This document shows, one piece after another, positions 22,505 to 35,137 of a stretch of 64,000 nt of DNA (within the stretch, counting starts at the first letter, position 1; each line of letters starts with the position of its first letter). Made by a program: the position numbers and the translations under genes. The DNA comes from Dipteris shenzhenensis. Its lineage: Eukaryota; Polypodiophyta; Polypodiopsida; Gleicheniales. The notes beneath the pieces are model-generated. The model saw only the letters and a program-made list of their open reading frames with translations, had not been told where the DNA came from and searched no databases. Where the stretch lies: the NCBI GenBank assembly GCA_047967505.1, contig CM106540.1. One strand, given 5' to 3'.

Positions 22505-25472
22505 CTGTTTATGGTGTAGAAGATGAGCAATTCTGGGTGTATTTTATGAAAAAGAAAAGTGAAGTGTTTGGGCATTTCAAAGCTTTTAAAGCTATGGTTG
22601 AAAAGAAACAAGCCTGCAAATAAAATGCCTAAGGTCAGATGGAGGGGGAGAGTACCTCTCCAATGAGTTTGTAAGTTTCCTGCAAGAGCATGGCATAAAG
22701 CAGCAATATTCATGTAGTCATACCCCATAGCAAAATGGACTTGCAGAAAGGAAAAACATGCATATTGGAGAGGTATCTCATGCCATACTTAACGAAAAAG
22801 ACCTACCAGATTATTATTGGGCTGAAGCAGTTGCTACATTAGTCTACATAATGAGCAGGACTCCCACTACAACAATACATGGCATGATGCCAGAGGAGAG
22901 GTATAATGATAGGAAACCAGATATTTCTCATTTAAAAGTTTTTGGTTGCACTGCCTATGTTGATGTGCCAGATGAGTTGAGATCCAAGTTGGATCCAAAA
23001 GCTGAGAAGTGCATCTTTATTGGTTATTCTCTACAGTAGAAAGAGTATAGATGCTATAATCCTTCTACTCGTAAGTTTACAATGAGCAGAGATGTTGTTT
23101 TTGATGAGATGAGTAGCTAGTATAAACCAGTAAATGTGATTGATGATGTAGATGCACAAAATTGTAATGCTGCACAGAATTCACAGTAGCAATCACAAAA
23201 TATTAGTGGACCTGTAGTGTCCTCTAGCAGTGGTTCACATAGAGTCACCATGGATAGGCAGATTGAGATCATGAGAATCTCCTCAAAGCAATGCAGATAA
23301 TGGTATGCAAGTATCATGAAAAGGAAAAGAGAAAGTAGATCAGCCCATGGTTGATGTGAATGCAGGTCACTCTTATGTGGATGGTGAATCCAGTGGCTCA
23401 AAACAGAGCCTTGATGATGAATTGGGTATTCCTTCTGTTGTTACACTTGGAGTAAGGAAGACAAGGGATGTTTTGAGAGCACCTGGTAGTGAGCCTATTC
23501 TGTGCACGTCTACCAGAGCTAGGTATCATGTGGATAGGCTAAAATATGATGGATTTATAGCCATTCACTATGCCTATATGGTCAAAGTGATACATGAACC
23601 AGAACCCACTTCTTTTGAGCAAGCCATGGGAAAAGAAAAATGGGAGAAAGCCATGGATGAAGAAATGGATTCCTTGGGAGCAAATGCTACATGGGAATTA
23701 GTGCCTTTGCCTAAAGACAAGAATGCAATTGGTTGCAAGTGGGTTTATAAGGTGAAGCACAATGCAGATGGTTCTGTGAACAGATACAAGGCAAGATAGT
23801 TGTCAAGGGTATGCACAGACATATGGCATTGATTATGAAGAAACATTTAGTCCGGTTGCAAGGATGGCAACCGTAAGAGCAGTCATTGCTATGGCTAGAT
23901 CAAAGGGATGGCCTTTACATCAGATGGATGTAAAGAATGCTTTCTTGCATGGTGATTTGCAAGAAAAGGTCTATATGGAGTAGCCACCAGGTGATGTTCA
24001 TGCTGTTCATCCTAAGTTTGTTTGCAGGTTGAAGAAAGCCTTGTATGGCTTAAAGCAAGCACCCAGAGCATGGTCTAATAAGATAGGACAGTATCTTGTC
24101 ACTATTGGCTTTCAGATTTCCAAGGCAGATTTCTCACTTTATGTGAGAAAAAAAGAGAAAGGTCTGCTTGTCATTTATGTTGATGATTTGATCATCACAT
24201 GTGATAGTGATGAAGATATCCTTCATGTGAAAATGCTATTGAAGCAGAAGTTTGAGATGAAGGATTTGGGAGAGCTGCGTTACTTCTTGGGCATTGAGGT
24301 GATTAGATGCATAAGTGGGATATGGCTCTTGTAGAGGCAGTATGGATTGGACATGTTGTCCAAATATGGGATGACAGGTCGTATGCCGATTTGAGTTCCT
24401 TTGGAGCAGAATGTCAAGCTGAGCGCAGATGTAGGTGAGGTTTTGGAAGACCCTACTATGTACACACGCATAGTAGGAAGTTTGATTTATATGACTATTA
24501 CCAAGCCAGATTTGAGCTATGCTATTGGTTTGGTAAGTCAGTTTATGTAGGCTCCAAGGAAACCGCATTTGGTTGTGGCTAGACGCATACTGAGGTATGT
24601 GAAGTCCACATTGCAGTATGGACTATTTTATGAGACTGGGGTTCAGATACAGTTGCATGGATACACTGATGCTGATTGGGCTGGTAGTATTTCTGATAGA
24701 CGATCTATCAGTGGATATATGTTCTCTTTTGGGAGTGCTTCAGTCACTTGGAGCAGCAAGAAATAGCCTACAGTTGCCTTGTCAAGCACAGAGGCTGAGT
24801 ACAGGGGTGCAGCAATGGCTGCATGTGAGGTAGCTTGGTTGCATAAGCTACTTTATGATATGCATCAGTCTACAGATGGGCCAATTGTCATTTATTATGA
24901 CAACATAAGCAGTATACACTTGGCAAATAAACCAGTCTATCATGCTAGAAAAAGCACATTGAGATGCATTATCACTATGTGCAGGAGAAGGTTCTAGTAG
25001 GTTTTATTGATCTAGTTTATGTCAGCACAGAGGATCAGGTAGCTGACATATTCATGAAGGCATTGGGTGCAGAGAAGCTGGCAAGTTCAGAGACCTACTT
25101 GGTGTGCATGAATTGGGATTGAGCTCGAGGGGGAGTGTTGAGATATCGAGCTCCACTCGTGATATGCCAGGGTGACCGTTGTGCATTTATGTCACTGACT
25201 TGTTAGTTGCAGATGCGGTTGGTACACCGCCCATGAATAATAGCTGGATGACAGCTATCTTTATGTACTCTAGTTAGTGGCTCAGTTAGTATGCCACCTT
25301 AGTTAGCCGAGTTTGGTTTGAGACCCACATATAGGGTTCACCTATTCTTTTGTACTTAGAGTCCTTTTGGCTTTCACAACTAAGAAGAGGAAAAGTGTTT
25401 TTAGCCTCCACCTATCGTGTATGTGAGAAAGCTGCAAGTGAGACTCCTTCCTTCTCTCCCACTCTCTTCACA
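22505..25472 (+). mobile_element. 5'-truncated Copia retrotransposon (copy 1)
   Basis: It begins abruptly inside the integrase and runs through integrase, reverse transcriptase and RNase H to a polypurine tract (CTCGAGGGGGAG) and a 3' LTR at 25136-25472. Landmarks are HLKVFGCTAYVDVP and FIGYS of the integrase C-terminus, GCKWVYKVK, LYGLKQAPRAW and YVDDLII of the reverse transcriptase, GYTDADWAG and LSSTEAEYRG of RNase H, and the HYH-type C-terminal stretch. It carries many in-frame TAG codons and several frameshifts. At most compared sites where it has TAG, another copy in this window keeps CAG or CAA. Confidence 0.9.
25136..25472 (+). repeat. 3' LTR of Copia copy 1
   Basis: The LTR starts TGTTGAGATATCGAG directly after the polypurine tract and ends CTCTCTTCACA. 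The end was fixed by comparison with the inverted copy at 41955-42307, where similarity stops at the same base. Confidence 0.8.
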
Positions 25473-26279
25473 CTCAGTTGGATGGTGAAGATGAGGGCCA
25501 TCCATCCTACTGTAGATCATGTTGTTTTGGTTAGGTGTAGTGTAGCTTTATTTTTGTGCTCGAACACATGATCCGGTCCTCTCGATAGTATCATAGCTAT
25601 TACAGGGCTAATTGGCGTTACATATCCCTAGGCTATAGAGAATGATATTGTGCAACCCTCTGTGCTCTGCAACAAGCAAAAAAGGGATTTGAGCCAAGTA
25701 GGAAGAAGCGTAGACTAGAGTAGCTTGTGCATTCAAGTGGGTGCTCTTTGTAATACTACTCTATGTCAATAAAGAATACCATTTTCAAATTATTTTCTCT
25801 TCCTACTACAAAACATTGTTTCCTTTTCCATGTTAAGTAAAATTGAGTATTATTTCCTTTTGCATTTTCTATTGAGATTCGATGTTTATTATTTCATTTT
25901 CCTGTTGTATATGTCATCAAAAAGTCTTTTGTAAGTAAATTGAGATTGCATGTAAGTAAATCAATAGATTGCAAATGCACTGAAAATAAATTTGAGATTG
26001 CACATACAAAGACAATTCACAAAAAGACATTTTATTATATTGAAAAGAGGCTGATACAAGATTGATGCTCGTAGGCAGAGTACATGACCTCTAACTATTG
26101 CCTAAGGTATAGCATACAATAACATATGTAAGTGCCCTTGGGATTCCTAATACAGACAATAAAATGCATGTCTTTGGTGATCACCGTGACCCTTTTCCTA
26201 TGGATGGTAGTCAATTGGGTGTCATCCATGAGGTCTACTAAATAGGCCTCAGTTGCATGCTGCATGGCAAGCATGGCGT
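25473..26279. other. Spacer between Copia and the gag-only element; no gene
   Basis: No recognisable coding content. The open frame at 26095-26358 on the minus strand overlaps the next LTR and shows no family resemblance. Confidence 0.4.
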
Positions 26280-28571
26280 TGATGGGCTTTTTTTGTGTGA
26301 TTGGTGTCCTTTTTATCAGATGCAATATGCTATGTAAATCACATATAAGAGCACTCACATGTAGGAGGCAGTAACACTAATAAGCGCACATGTAAATAGT
26401 AGGGATAGGATGAAAGATAGCAGCTAGAGAATATCACGACATTGGCCCTCTCTATTTTTTGGGATGATTTTTGTATTAAACATATATTTTGAAAATAACT
26501 ATGCACTTGTATGAAGAACCCTAATTGCAGAAGATGATGACAAGAACTTTGCACCAAGTTGATGATTGGATGACCCATGGAGTTGGATGTGGACCTTGGA
26601 TCTTGCACTGGCACATGGAATAGATGATGGAGAGAGAGAACACTAAGGCACTGGAGAAGGACTAGTGCTTTCCTAAAAAACTACAGATAAGGAGCGCTTT
26701 GCACGACCATAGATGGAAAGAATGGGCCACAAGGAAAGAAATTTAAAGGGATGGCTCTCAATAGTGGAGATAAAAGGAGCCAATCGATGGCCAAGGTTTT
26801 GCATGGGAAAGAAAGGACGTGGGTTAAAGGAACTATTAGTTGAATCTCTATTAAGAAGGGTGGTGGATTTGATTCAGATTCATCTTTTGGCTCGTCTCAG
26901 ATTGTAGAGGGCAGTTGATCGTGTTTTTTAGTAACTTTGTGTTCATTTCGATTCACAATGGGAGTTGCCCATCTTGTTTGTTTGCTTAGAGGTCGTTGAT
27001 GAGCAAAGGAAGCTGTTGATCCAGTTCGTAGCTTGTTGATTGAACCAATGATCATGAGCTCATGTTAGTTGAGGAAGTGAGGATGTTCCATCAATTTTCG
27101 TGGATGGCATATTTTGGTTAGGAGACCTCGTGGTGATTCCATAAGTTGTAGTTATGCCAGGAACAAGGAGGAGCTGCTAGTTCAGTGATCAGAGAAGAGA
27201 AGGAGGTCGGCTCATTGTAGCAAGCCGAGGGGTGAAGTTTTTGTCTATGAACCAAAGGTGGTTCTAGTAGTAGCTGATTCGCAATAGGAGAATAAAGCAT
27301 TTGTGATCACTGTTGAGCATAGAGTGGACACCGTGGCTAGTGATGATTCTGTATATGGCAGCTGATTTCTGTGTGGACTGCACACAAGGTCATATGTTGA
27401 GGTGGTCGCAGGATAATTCCAAGAGATTTGCAATTGATTTGCTCACATGAACAGCGAGCATCTCTGCTCGTAGATGTAAGGAAATAGGCGTGAAGATTTG
27501 ACAAGGATATGCGAACCCAGTTGCAGCCTCTTGAGAAGGATACATACAATTACTAGTAGGCTGCATAAGGTGCTCTCTAATAGTGGTTACATCCAAGGGA
27601 TGCTGCCTATTGTATACTCATGAATTTTTGGGCAAGCTCGTGGGTCCAGGTTTCGAATTTATGCAAGGAACGTAGAGAGCAGTTGGTCGTGACTATCCAA
27701 AAGAAGATTCTAGAACTTGTGGTGGCTGCAATCCGATGACAATACGTGAAGGGATCATGGCAATCTTGGTCTACTCGCAAAGGATTGATAGCATCACGTA
27801 GATTTATCATGGAGCTGATAGCACTGCTCACGGGCTGTGGAGAGTATTTGCGAACCTGCTCATGTCATACTGAGCTAGCGAAATTGAAGGTTTTGGGTGG
27901 AGGCGGCATATAATTGGGATGAAGGCATTTCTTTCCGGCTTCTTGAGCATGATTTGAGAGTTGATTTGGAAGAGAAGTTAACATGGGTGAATGACTAACA
28001 ACTCTAGTTATGGGATCCAAAGGAGCCGCGTGCCGTAGCCTATTATTATTTTTAGAGGTCATTGTGCTAGTCAAGTTTTGGGCTCTGCATGATGATGCCG
28101 TAAATAGATGAGGACATTCAATCTTATTTTACGAGATTTTGTATACTATCCAAAAGTTGTAAGTGGATCACTTTCTCTTCTATTGTGGAGTTGAGTTAAT
28201 AGTAGTGATATCTCCGGTTAGAGAGCTTGAATAGCTAGTTGTTCACAAAACAATATTTGAGGCAAGGTCCAAGGTCCCATTCAAGGTTGTAGGGCATCCA
28301 ATCGATCATTGGCAAGTAAGGTTCTATCCGATCCTACAGGGGGTTCTATTTATAAGTTCTTGATTTCTAGGAGGTTGTGATCTCTATACATTTCTTTATT
28401 GTATATTTTCTAAAGTTATTGGTGGCTATCAGTATATGGTGTATCTCAGTGTTCCCCAATTCATGGTGTGTTGAGTTCATCTTGGGATTGTGTTTCTCCT
28501 CAATGTGTTTGCAAACGTGATTGTTCATCTAGCTATAAAGGCATTTTAGTATAGCTCTACTAGTCTCATCA
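26280..28571 (+). repeat. LTR 1 of the gag-only retrotransposon (about 2.3 kb)
   Basis: It starts TGATGGGCTTTTTTTG and is repeated at 30974 and 35138, where it directly follows a GGGGGAGGGCAAAATG polypurine tract. That fixes the left end. The right end is placed at CTCATCA, just before a TTGGTGCCTCC-like primer site; this is inferred. The LTR is unusually long and contains no coding sequence I recognise. Confidence 0.75.
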
Positions 28572-28650
28572 CGTTTTTGGTGCCTCCATGGAGGGACAGG
28601 GACCTTCAGTTTACAAGATCGAAATCATTGGTGGTTGATCATCATAAATC

Positions 28651-30906
28651 ATGGCTCAGGACTTCCCATTGTTTCATGGGATGCCGGGCGAGGATGCTAA
28701 GAAATTCATGGAACAGTTGGAAATTACTTGTTTGATTAAGAATCCGGCAAGATGCAGCCTTCATGTTATGGATCTTTAGTTATTGTGTGCAGGATGAAGG
28801 AAGGAGATGGTTTCATATTTACGAAGCCACTCAAGCAGCAAATAATCCACCGGTAGAGGTCACTTTTGAATTGGCAAGGAATACTTTTTTACAGCATTAC
28901 ACGAGGGTAGAGGATCCAAATAAGTTGTGGCATGAAATACAAAATTTTGTGTAAAAAGGTCCCCTTGATGCATATATTCAGGACTTCAGCCGCTTGTGGG
29001 ATCATTAGTGTGTGTCACTAGAGAATGAGCAGCCTCCTGCCATGTTAAAGAAGGAGAAATTCATTTTAGGACTTAGAGGCCCTTTGAGGATGAAGTTGGA
29101 ACTGAAACCTGTAGCCAATTTTTAGGAAGCTATGGATCTAGCAAAGGCAAAAGAGTGGAAGATGATCAAAATGGAGTAGTTGACCATAGGAGTACAGCAA
29201 ATGCCGAAGAGGGAGGAACAACATTCTATGAGTGCTTTGGTTGCACCAGGAGAAACAAAGAATACGGAGAATGACAGTTTGCATGAAGAAATGAATAGGT
29301 GGTTGACATGTTCAAAATCCTCAGTCTCAATCTCTTGGGAGGTGCAGGAATAGGACAAGGAAGAGGGCCCAGGACACCGGATCAAAATTCAGGGAACAGA
29401 CAAGATCCAGGAGCAGGTAGAGGAGCTAATCAGAGAAGGTTTAAACCCTATAATTATTACAATTGTGGGGATTGGGGTCACACTAGTCCAAATTGTGATA
29501 AGCCTCCACGTAGAGGAGGAGACATGTTTCCTTTGTCAAGCAATTTGAATAATCATGCAAATGATTATGGAATAGAGATAAAGGGGATGCCTGGAACAAG
29601 TAGGTTGACACTAGAGGAAAAAGGGAAAGGACAGATAGATGAAAGGCAGCCTGATGTGATGTTGAAGTGATGCCAGTTAAAAGAGCAAGAGAAAAAGAGC
29701 TTGAGAATGGACATGGTGATGCAAATAAGGGAAAGCAGAAGGAAGGGAAGTTTGCTTCAAGCAAGAAGAAATCAAGACCACGAAGACATTTTCAAATAGG
29801 GGATTTACCGCTTGGAGGAACGCAAGAAAATTACTCCCTACAGAAGGATTTGATAGGTAAAAAAGTGGATATTTTGTATGGTCAGTTGATGGAGCTTTCT
29901 CCTCGGCTAAGAAGAGAATGGAAGCAGCTAGTCAAACCACCTAAGCTGGAAAAGAAGAAGACGGTAAGGGTTTAATCTTTGGAACAATTGCCTGATATAT
30001 GTCCTGTGATAGATGCTTGGCATAAGGGAAAATTTATAGGAGAAGCATATATTGATGATGGAGCCCAAGTATGCATAATTACACAATCTTGTGTTGAAAG
30101 ACTAGGTCTCATCAAACTAAATGGAATATTAGGGTACAAGATAAGACTGGCAAATCCTTCCAAGGTGAAATGCTTGGGGATCTTGAATGCCATGGATGTG
30201 ACAGTGTTTGGGATTGATGTAAAGGTAAATTGCCATGTCATGCCAATCGGGATGGGAGCCTTTCCACTAATCTTTGGGTAGGCCATGGTTGAGACTAGTA
30301 AAGACAATCTAGGATTGGGGGAAGGGAACGCTTACTCTATTGGATAAAAAAGGGCTCAGGAAAAAGTTCAGCATGGTGGATAGGAAGCTCCTAGAGGAAG
30401 AAGAAGAAGAAAGAGAAGATAGTGTAGCTAGTTCAAGTAGGAGTGAAGAAGAGAGTGAAAGTGAAAGCGACATACCCGATTCAAGTGGAGATGTAGGCAT
30501 GTTGTTGCCAGATGGTGAAGTTGAAGCTAAGGATAATGAGGATGAATTGGAGGGTAAAGATGATTCATGGTTTGATTTTATGAAGATAGTGGAGGAAATA
30601 GAGGTGGAACATATGCAAGATGTTCAAGAATGCAATAGTATCTCAAAAGATGCCAGGAAGGATGACTTTAAAGTAGATAAAGGAAAATATCTTGTTGTTA
30701 TTAAAAAGAAAGTTACAAGTGATTACTCAGTGCAGGGACATATTGAAGGCGAAGTAAAGCAATGCAGAATATGGCATCATAAAGACAAAAGCTGGAAGCA
30801 TGAAGGTGTTAAGGCAAGTGAACAGGTCTTTGATCCTAGAGGATCCATCTCTTCTATCAAGCTAAACCAATGGTCAATTGTATCTTTTCCATTTGATCCA
30901 AGATGA
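28651..30906 (+). pseudogene. gag-protease body of gag-only retrotransposon, element 1
   Basis: It opens with MAQDFPLFHGMPGEDA and continues as a Retrotrans_gag-type capsid region (RRWFHIYEATQAANNPP, DPNKLWHEIQNFV). A nucleocapsid CCHC knuckle follows whose first Cys is changed to Tyr (YYNCGDWGHTSPNCD). A retroviral-type aspartic protease comes next, with IDDGAQVCIIT in place of the usual D-S/T-G-A. After it comes a highly acidic tail (EEEEEE, SESESD) and a basic C-terminus, and then the polypurine tract and LTR 2. There is no reverse transcriptase, RNase H or integrase between the LTRs. It is therefore a non-autonomous gag-protease element like the plant TR-GAG group. Several frameshifts and TAG codons break it. 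Confidence 0.75.
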
Positions 30907-30973
30907 CTTAGGAGGACAGGACATGTGCTGCTTAGCATGTGCATGCTCTAGTAGTTTGGGGGAGGGCAAAATG

Positions 30974-33435
30974 TGATGGGCTTTTTTTGTGTGACTGGTA
31001 TGCTTTTGTATCAGATGCAATATGTTGTGTAAATCACATATAAGAGCACTCACTTGTAGGAGGTAGTAACACTAATAAGCGCACATGTAAATAGTAGGGA
31101 TAGGATGGAAGATAATAGCTAGAGAATATCATGACATTTGCCCTCTCTATTTTTTGGGATGATTTTTGTATTGAACATATATTTTGAAAATAACTATGTG
31201 CTTGTATGAAGAACCCTAATTGCAGGAGATGATGACAAGAACTTTGTGACCAAGTTGATGATTGGATGACCCATGGAGTCAGATGTGGATATTGGATCTT
31301 GCACTAGCACATGGAATGGATGATGGAGAGAGGGAACACTAAGGCACTGGAGAAGGACTAGTGCTTTCCTAAAAGACTATAGATAAGGAGCGCTTTGGAC
31401 TACCCAAGATGGAAAGAATGGGCCAAAAGGAAAGAAAATTAAAGGATGGCTCTCAATAGTGGAGATAAAAGGAGCTAATCGATGGCCAAGGTTTTGCATG
31501 GGAAAGAAAGGACGTGGGTTAAAAGGAACTATCAGTTGGATCTCTATTAAGAAGGGCGGTGGGATTGATTCAGATTCATCTTCTGGCTCGTCTCAGATTG
31601 TAGAGGGCAGTTGATCGTGTTTTTTAGGAACTTTGTGTTCATTTCGATTCACAGTGGGAGTTGCCCATCTTGTTTGTTTGCCTTAGAGGTCGTTGATGAG
31701 CAAAGGAACCTGTTGATCCAGTTCACAGCTTGCTGATTGAACTAGTGATCGTGAGCTCTTGTTAGTTGAGGAAGTGAGGATGCGCCATCAATTTTCGTGA
31801 GTGGCATATTTTGGTTAGGAAACCTTGTGGTGATTCCATAAGTTGTAGCAAGCCGAGGGGTGATTGGCCAGGAACAAGGAGCTGCTAGTTCGGTGATCAG
31901 AGAAGAGAAGGAGGTCGGCTCATTGTAGCAAGCCGAGGGGTGATTTTGTTGTCTATGAACCAAAGGTGGTTCTAGTAGTAGCTGATTCGCAATAGGAGAA
32001 GAAAGCATTTGTGATCACTGTTGAGCATAGAGTAGACACTGTGGCTAGTGATGACTCTGTATATGGCGGCTAATTTTCCTGTGGACTGCACGCAAGGTCA
32101 TATGTTGAGATGGTTGCAGGATAATTCCAAGAGATTTGCAATTGATCTGCTCACATGAACAGCGAGCATCTCTGCTCGTAGATGTAAGGAAATAGGCGTG
32201 AAGATTTGACAAGCGTATGCGAGCCAGTTGCAGCCTCTTGAGAAGGATACGCACAATTGCATTGTGGGTGATAGACAGATTTGCTAGCAGGCTGCATAAG
32301 GTCCAAAGACGGCATTTGCTGTGGACTCTCTAATAGTAGTTACATCCAAGGGCAGCTGCCTATTGTATACTCATGAATTTTTGGGCAAACTCGCGGGTCC
32401 AGATCTAGACAACGTTTCAAATTTATACAAGGAACGGAGAGAGGAGCTGGTCATGACTATCCAAAAGAAGAAGTTCTGGAATTTTTGGTGGCTGCAGTCC
32501 GAAGACAATACGTGAAGGGATCAAATTTATACAACGAACGGAGAGAGGAGCTGGTCATGACTATCCAAAAGAAGAAGTTCTGGAATTTGTGGTGGCTGCA
32601 GTCCGAAGACAATACGTGAAGGGATCATGGCAATCTCGGTCTACTCTCAAAGGATTGATAGCAGCACGTAGATTTATCATGGAGCTGATAGCACTGCTCA
32701 CGGGCTGTGGAGAGTATTTGTGAACCTGCTCATGTCATAGTGAGCTAGTGAAATTGAAGGTTTTGGGTGGAGGCGGCATATAATTGGGATGAAGGCATTT
32801 CTTTCCGGCTAGCCGATTTGGAAGAGAAGTTAATGTGGGTGAATGACTAACGACTCTAGTTATGGGATCCAAAGGAGCCATGCGTCGTAGCCTATTATTT
32901 GTTTCAGAGATCATTGTGCTAGTCAAGTTGACAAGTTGGTTTTTTCGGGCTCTGAATGATGATGCCGTAGATAGATGAGGACATTCAATCTTATTTCATG
33001 AGATTTTGTATACTTTCCAAAAGTTGTAGGTGGATGACTTTCTCTTCTATTGTGGAGTTGAGTTAATAGTAGTGATATCTCCGGTTAGAGAGCTTGAATA
33101 GCTAGTTGTTCACAAAACAATATTTGAGGCAAGGTCCAAGGTCCCATTCAAGGCTCCAGGGCATCCAATCGATCATTGGCAAGCAAGGTTCTATGTGATC
33201 CTACAATGGGTTCTATTTACAAGCTCTTGATTTCTAGGAGGTTGTGATCTCTATACATTTCTTTGTTGTATTTTCTAAAGTTATTGGTGGCTATCAGTAT
33301 ATGGTATATCTCAGTGTTCCCCAGTTCATGGTGTTTTGAGTTCATCTTGGGATTGTATTTCCCCTTAGTGTGTTTGCAAATGTGACTGTTCATCTAGCTA
33401 TAAAGGCATTTTAGTGTAGCTCTACCAATCTCATC
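30974..33435 (+). repeat. LTR 2, shared by both gag-only elements
   Basis: This is the same LTR as 26280-28571, following a polypurine tract. It serves as 3' LTR of element 1 and 5' LTR of element 2. It is longer than LTR 1, mainly through a direct duplication of about 103 bp (32419-32521 repeated at 32522-32624) and a second small duplication of a GTAGCAAGCCGAGGGGTGAT phrase. Confidence 0.75.
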
Positions 33436-33513
33436 ACGTTTTTGGTGCCTCCACAGAGGAAATGGCCAAACCTTCAGTTTACAAGATCAAAATCATTGGT
33501 GGTATTAGAAATT

Positions 33514-35070
33514 ATGGCTCAGGACTTCCGATTGTTTCATGGGATGCCAGGCGAGGATGCTGAGAAATTCATAGAACAGTTGGAAATTACTTGTTTGATC
33601 AAGAATCCGGCAAGATGTAGCCTTCATGCTACAGATCTTTAGTTATTGTGTACAGGATGAAGCAAGGAGATGGTTTCATACTTACGAAGCCACTCAAGTA
33701 GCAAATAATCCACCGGTAGAGGTAACTTTTGAATTGGCAAGGAATGCTTTTTTATAGCATTATAGGAGGGTAGAGGATCCAAATAAGTTGTGGGATGAAA
33801 TACAGAATTTTGTGCAAAAAGGTCCCCTTGATGCATATATTCAAGACTTCAGCCGCTTGTGGGATCTTGGTGTGTGTCACTTGGGAATAAGCAACCTCCT
33901 GCCATGTTGAAGAAGGAGAAATTCATTTCAGGACTTAGAGGCCCTTTGAGGATGAAGCTGGAACTGAAACCTGTAGCCAATTTTCAGGAAGCTGTGGATC
34001 TGGCAAAGGCAAAAGAGTGGAAGATGATTAGAATGGAGCAGTTGACCACAGGAGTATAGCAAATGCCGAAGAGGGAGGAACAACATTCTATGAGTGCTTT
34101 GGTTGCACCAGGAGAAACAAAGAATATGGAGAATGACAATTTGTGTAAAGAAATGCATGAGGTGGTTGACATGTTCAAATTCTTAGTCTCAATCTCTTGG
34201 GAGGTGTAGGAAGAGGACAAGGAAGAGGGCCCAGGCCACCGTATCAAAATTTAAGGAAAGACAGGATCCAATAAGAGGAGCTAATCAGAGAAGGTTTAAA
34301 CCCTATAATTGTTACAACTGTGGGGATTGGGGTCACACCAGTCCAAATTGTGATAAGCCTCCACATAGAGGAGGAGACATGTTTCCTTTGCCGAGCAATT
34401 TGAATAATTGTGCAAATGATTATGGAATAGAGATAAAGAGGATGCTTGGAACAAGTAGGTTGACACTAGAGGAAAAAGGGAAAGGACAGATAGATAAAAG
34501 GCAGCATGATGTGTCACTGATACACTTAGAGGATCTTGAAGTGATGCCAGTGAAAAGAGCAAGAGGAAAAGAGCCTGAGAATGGACACGATGATGCAAAG
34601 AAGGGAAAGCAAAAGGAAGGGCAGTCTGCTTCAAGCAAAGAAGAAATCAAGACCACGAAGACATTTTCAAACAAGGGATTTACTGCTTGGTGAAGTTGAA
34701 GCAGAGGATAATGAGGATGAATTGGAGGGTAAAGATGATTCATGGTTTGATTTTATGAAGATAGTGGAGGAAATAGAGGTGGAACATATGCAAGACGTTC
34801 AAGAATGCAATAGTATCTCGAAAGGATGACTTTAAAGTAGATAAAGGAAAATATCTTAATGGTATTAAAAAGGAAGTTACAAGTGATTACTCAGTGTAGG
34901 GACATATTGAAGGTGAAGTAAAGCATGGCAGAATATGGCATCATAAAGACAAAAGCTGAAAGCATGAAGGTGTTAAGGCAAGTGAACAGGTCTTTGATCC
35001 TAGAGGATCCATCTCTTCTATCAAGCTAAAGCAATGGTCAATTGCATCTTTTCCATTTGATCCAGGATGA
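33514..35070 (+). pseudogene. gag body of gag-only retrotransposon, element 2 (protease deleted)
   Basis: It is homologous to element 1 from MAQDFRLFHGMPGEDA through the capsid and an intact CCHC knuckle (CYNCGDWGHTSPNC). Relative to element 1, about 0.7 kb covering the end of the nucleocapsid linker and the whole protease is missing at about 34693. The junction falls inside a TTGG/GAAGTTGAAGC region. The acidic tail resumes (DELEGKDDSWFDFMKIVEE). It ends before the polypurine tract at about 35121-35137. Where it differs from element 1 at TAG/CAG sites the change goes in both directions, so each copy decayed independently. Confidence 0.7.
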
Positions 35071-35137
35071 CTTCAGAGGAAATGAGATGTGCTGCTTAGC
35101 ATGTGCATGCTCTAGCAGTTAGGGGGAGGGCAAAATG

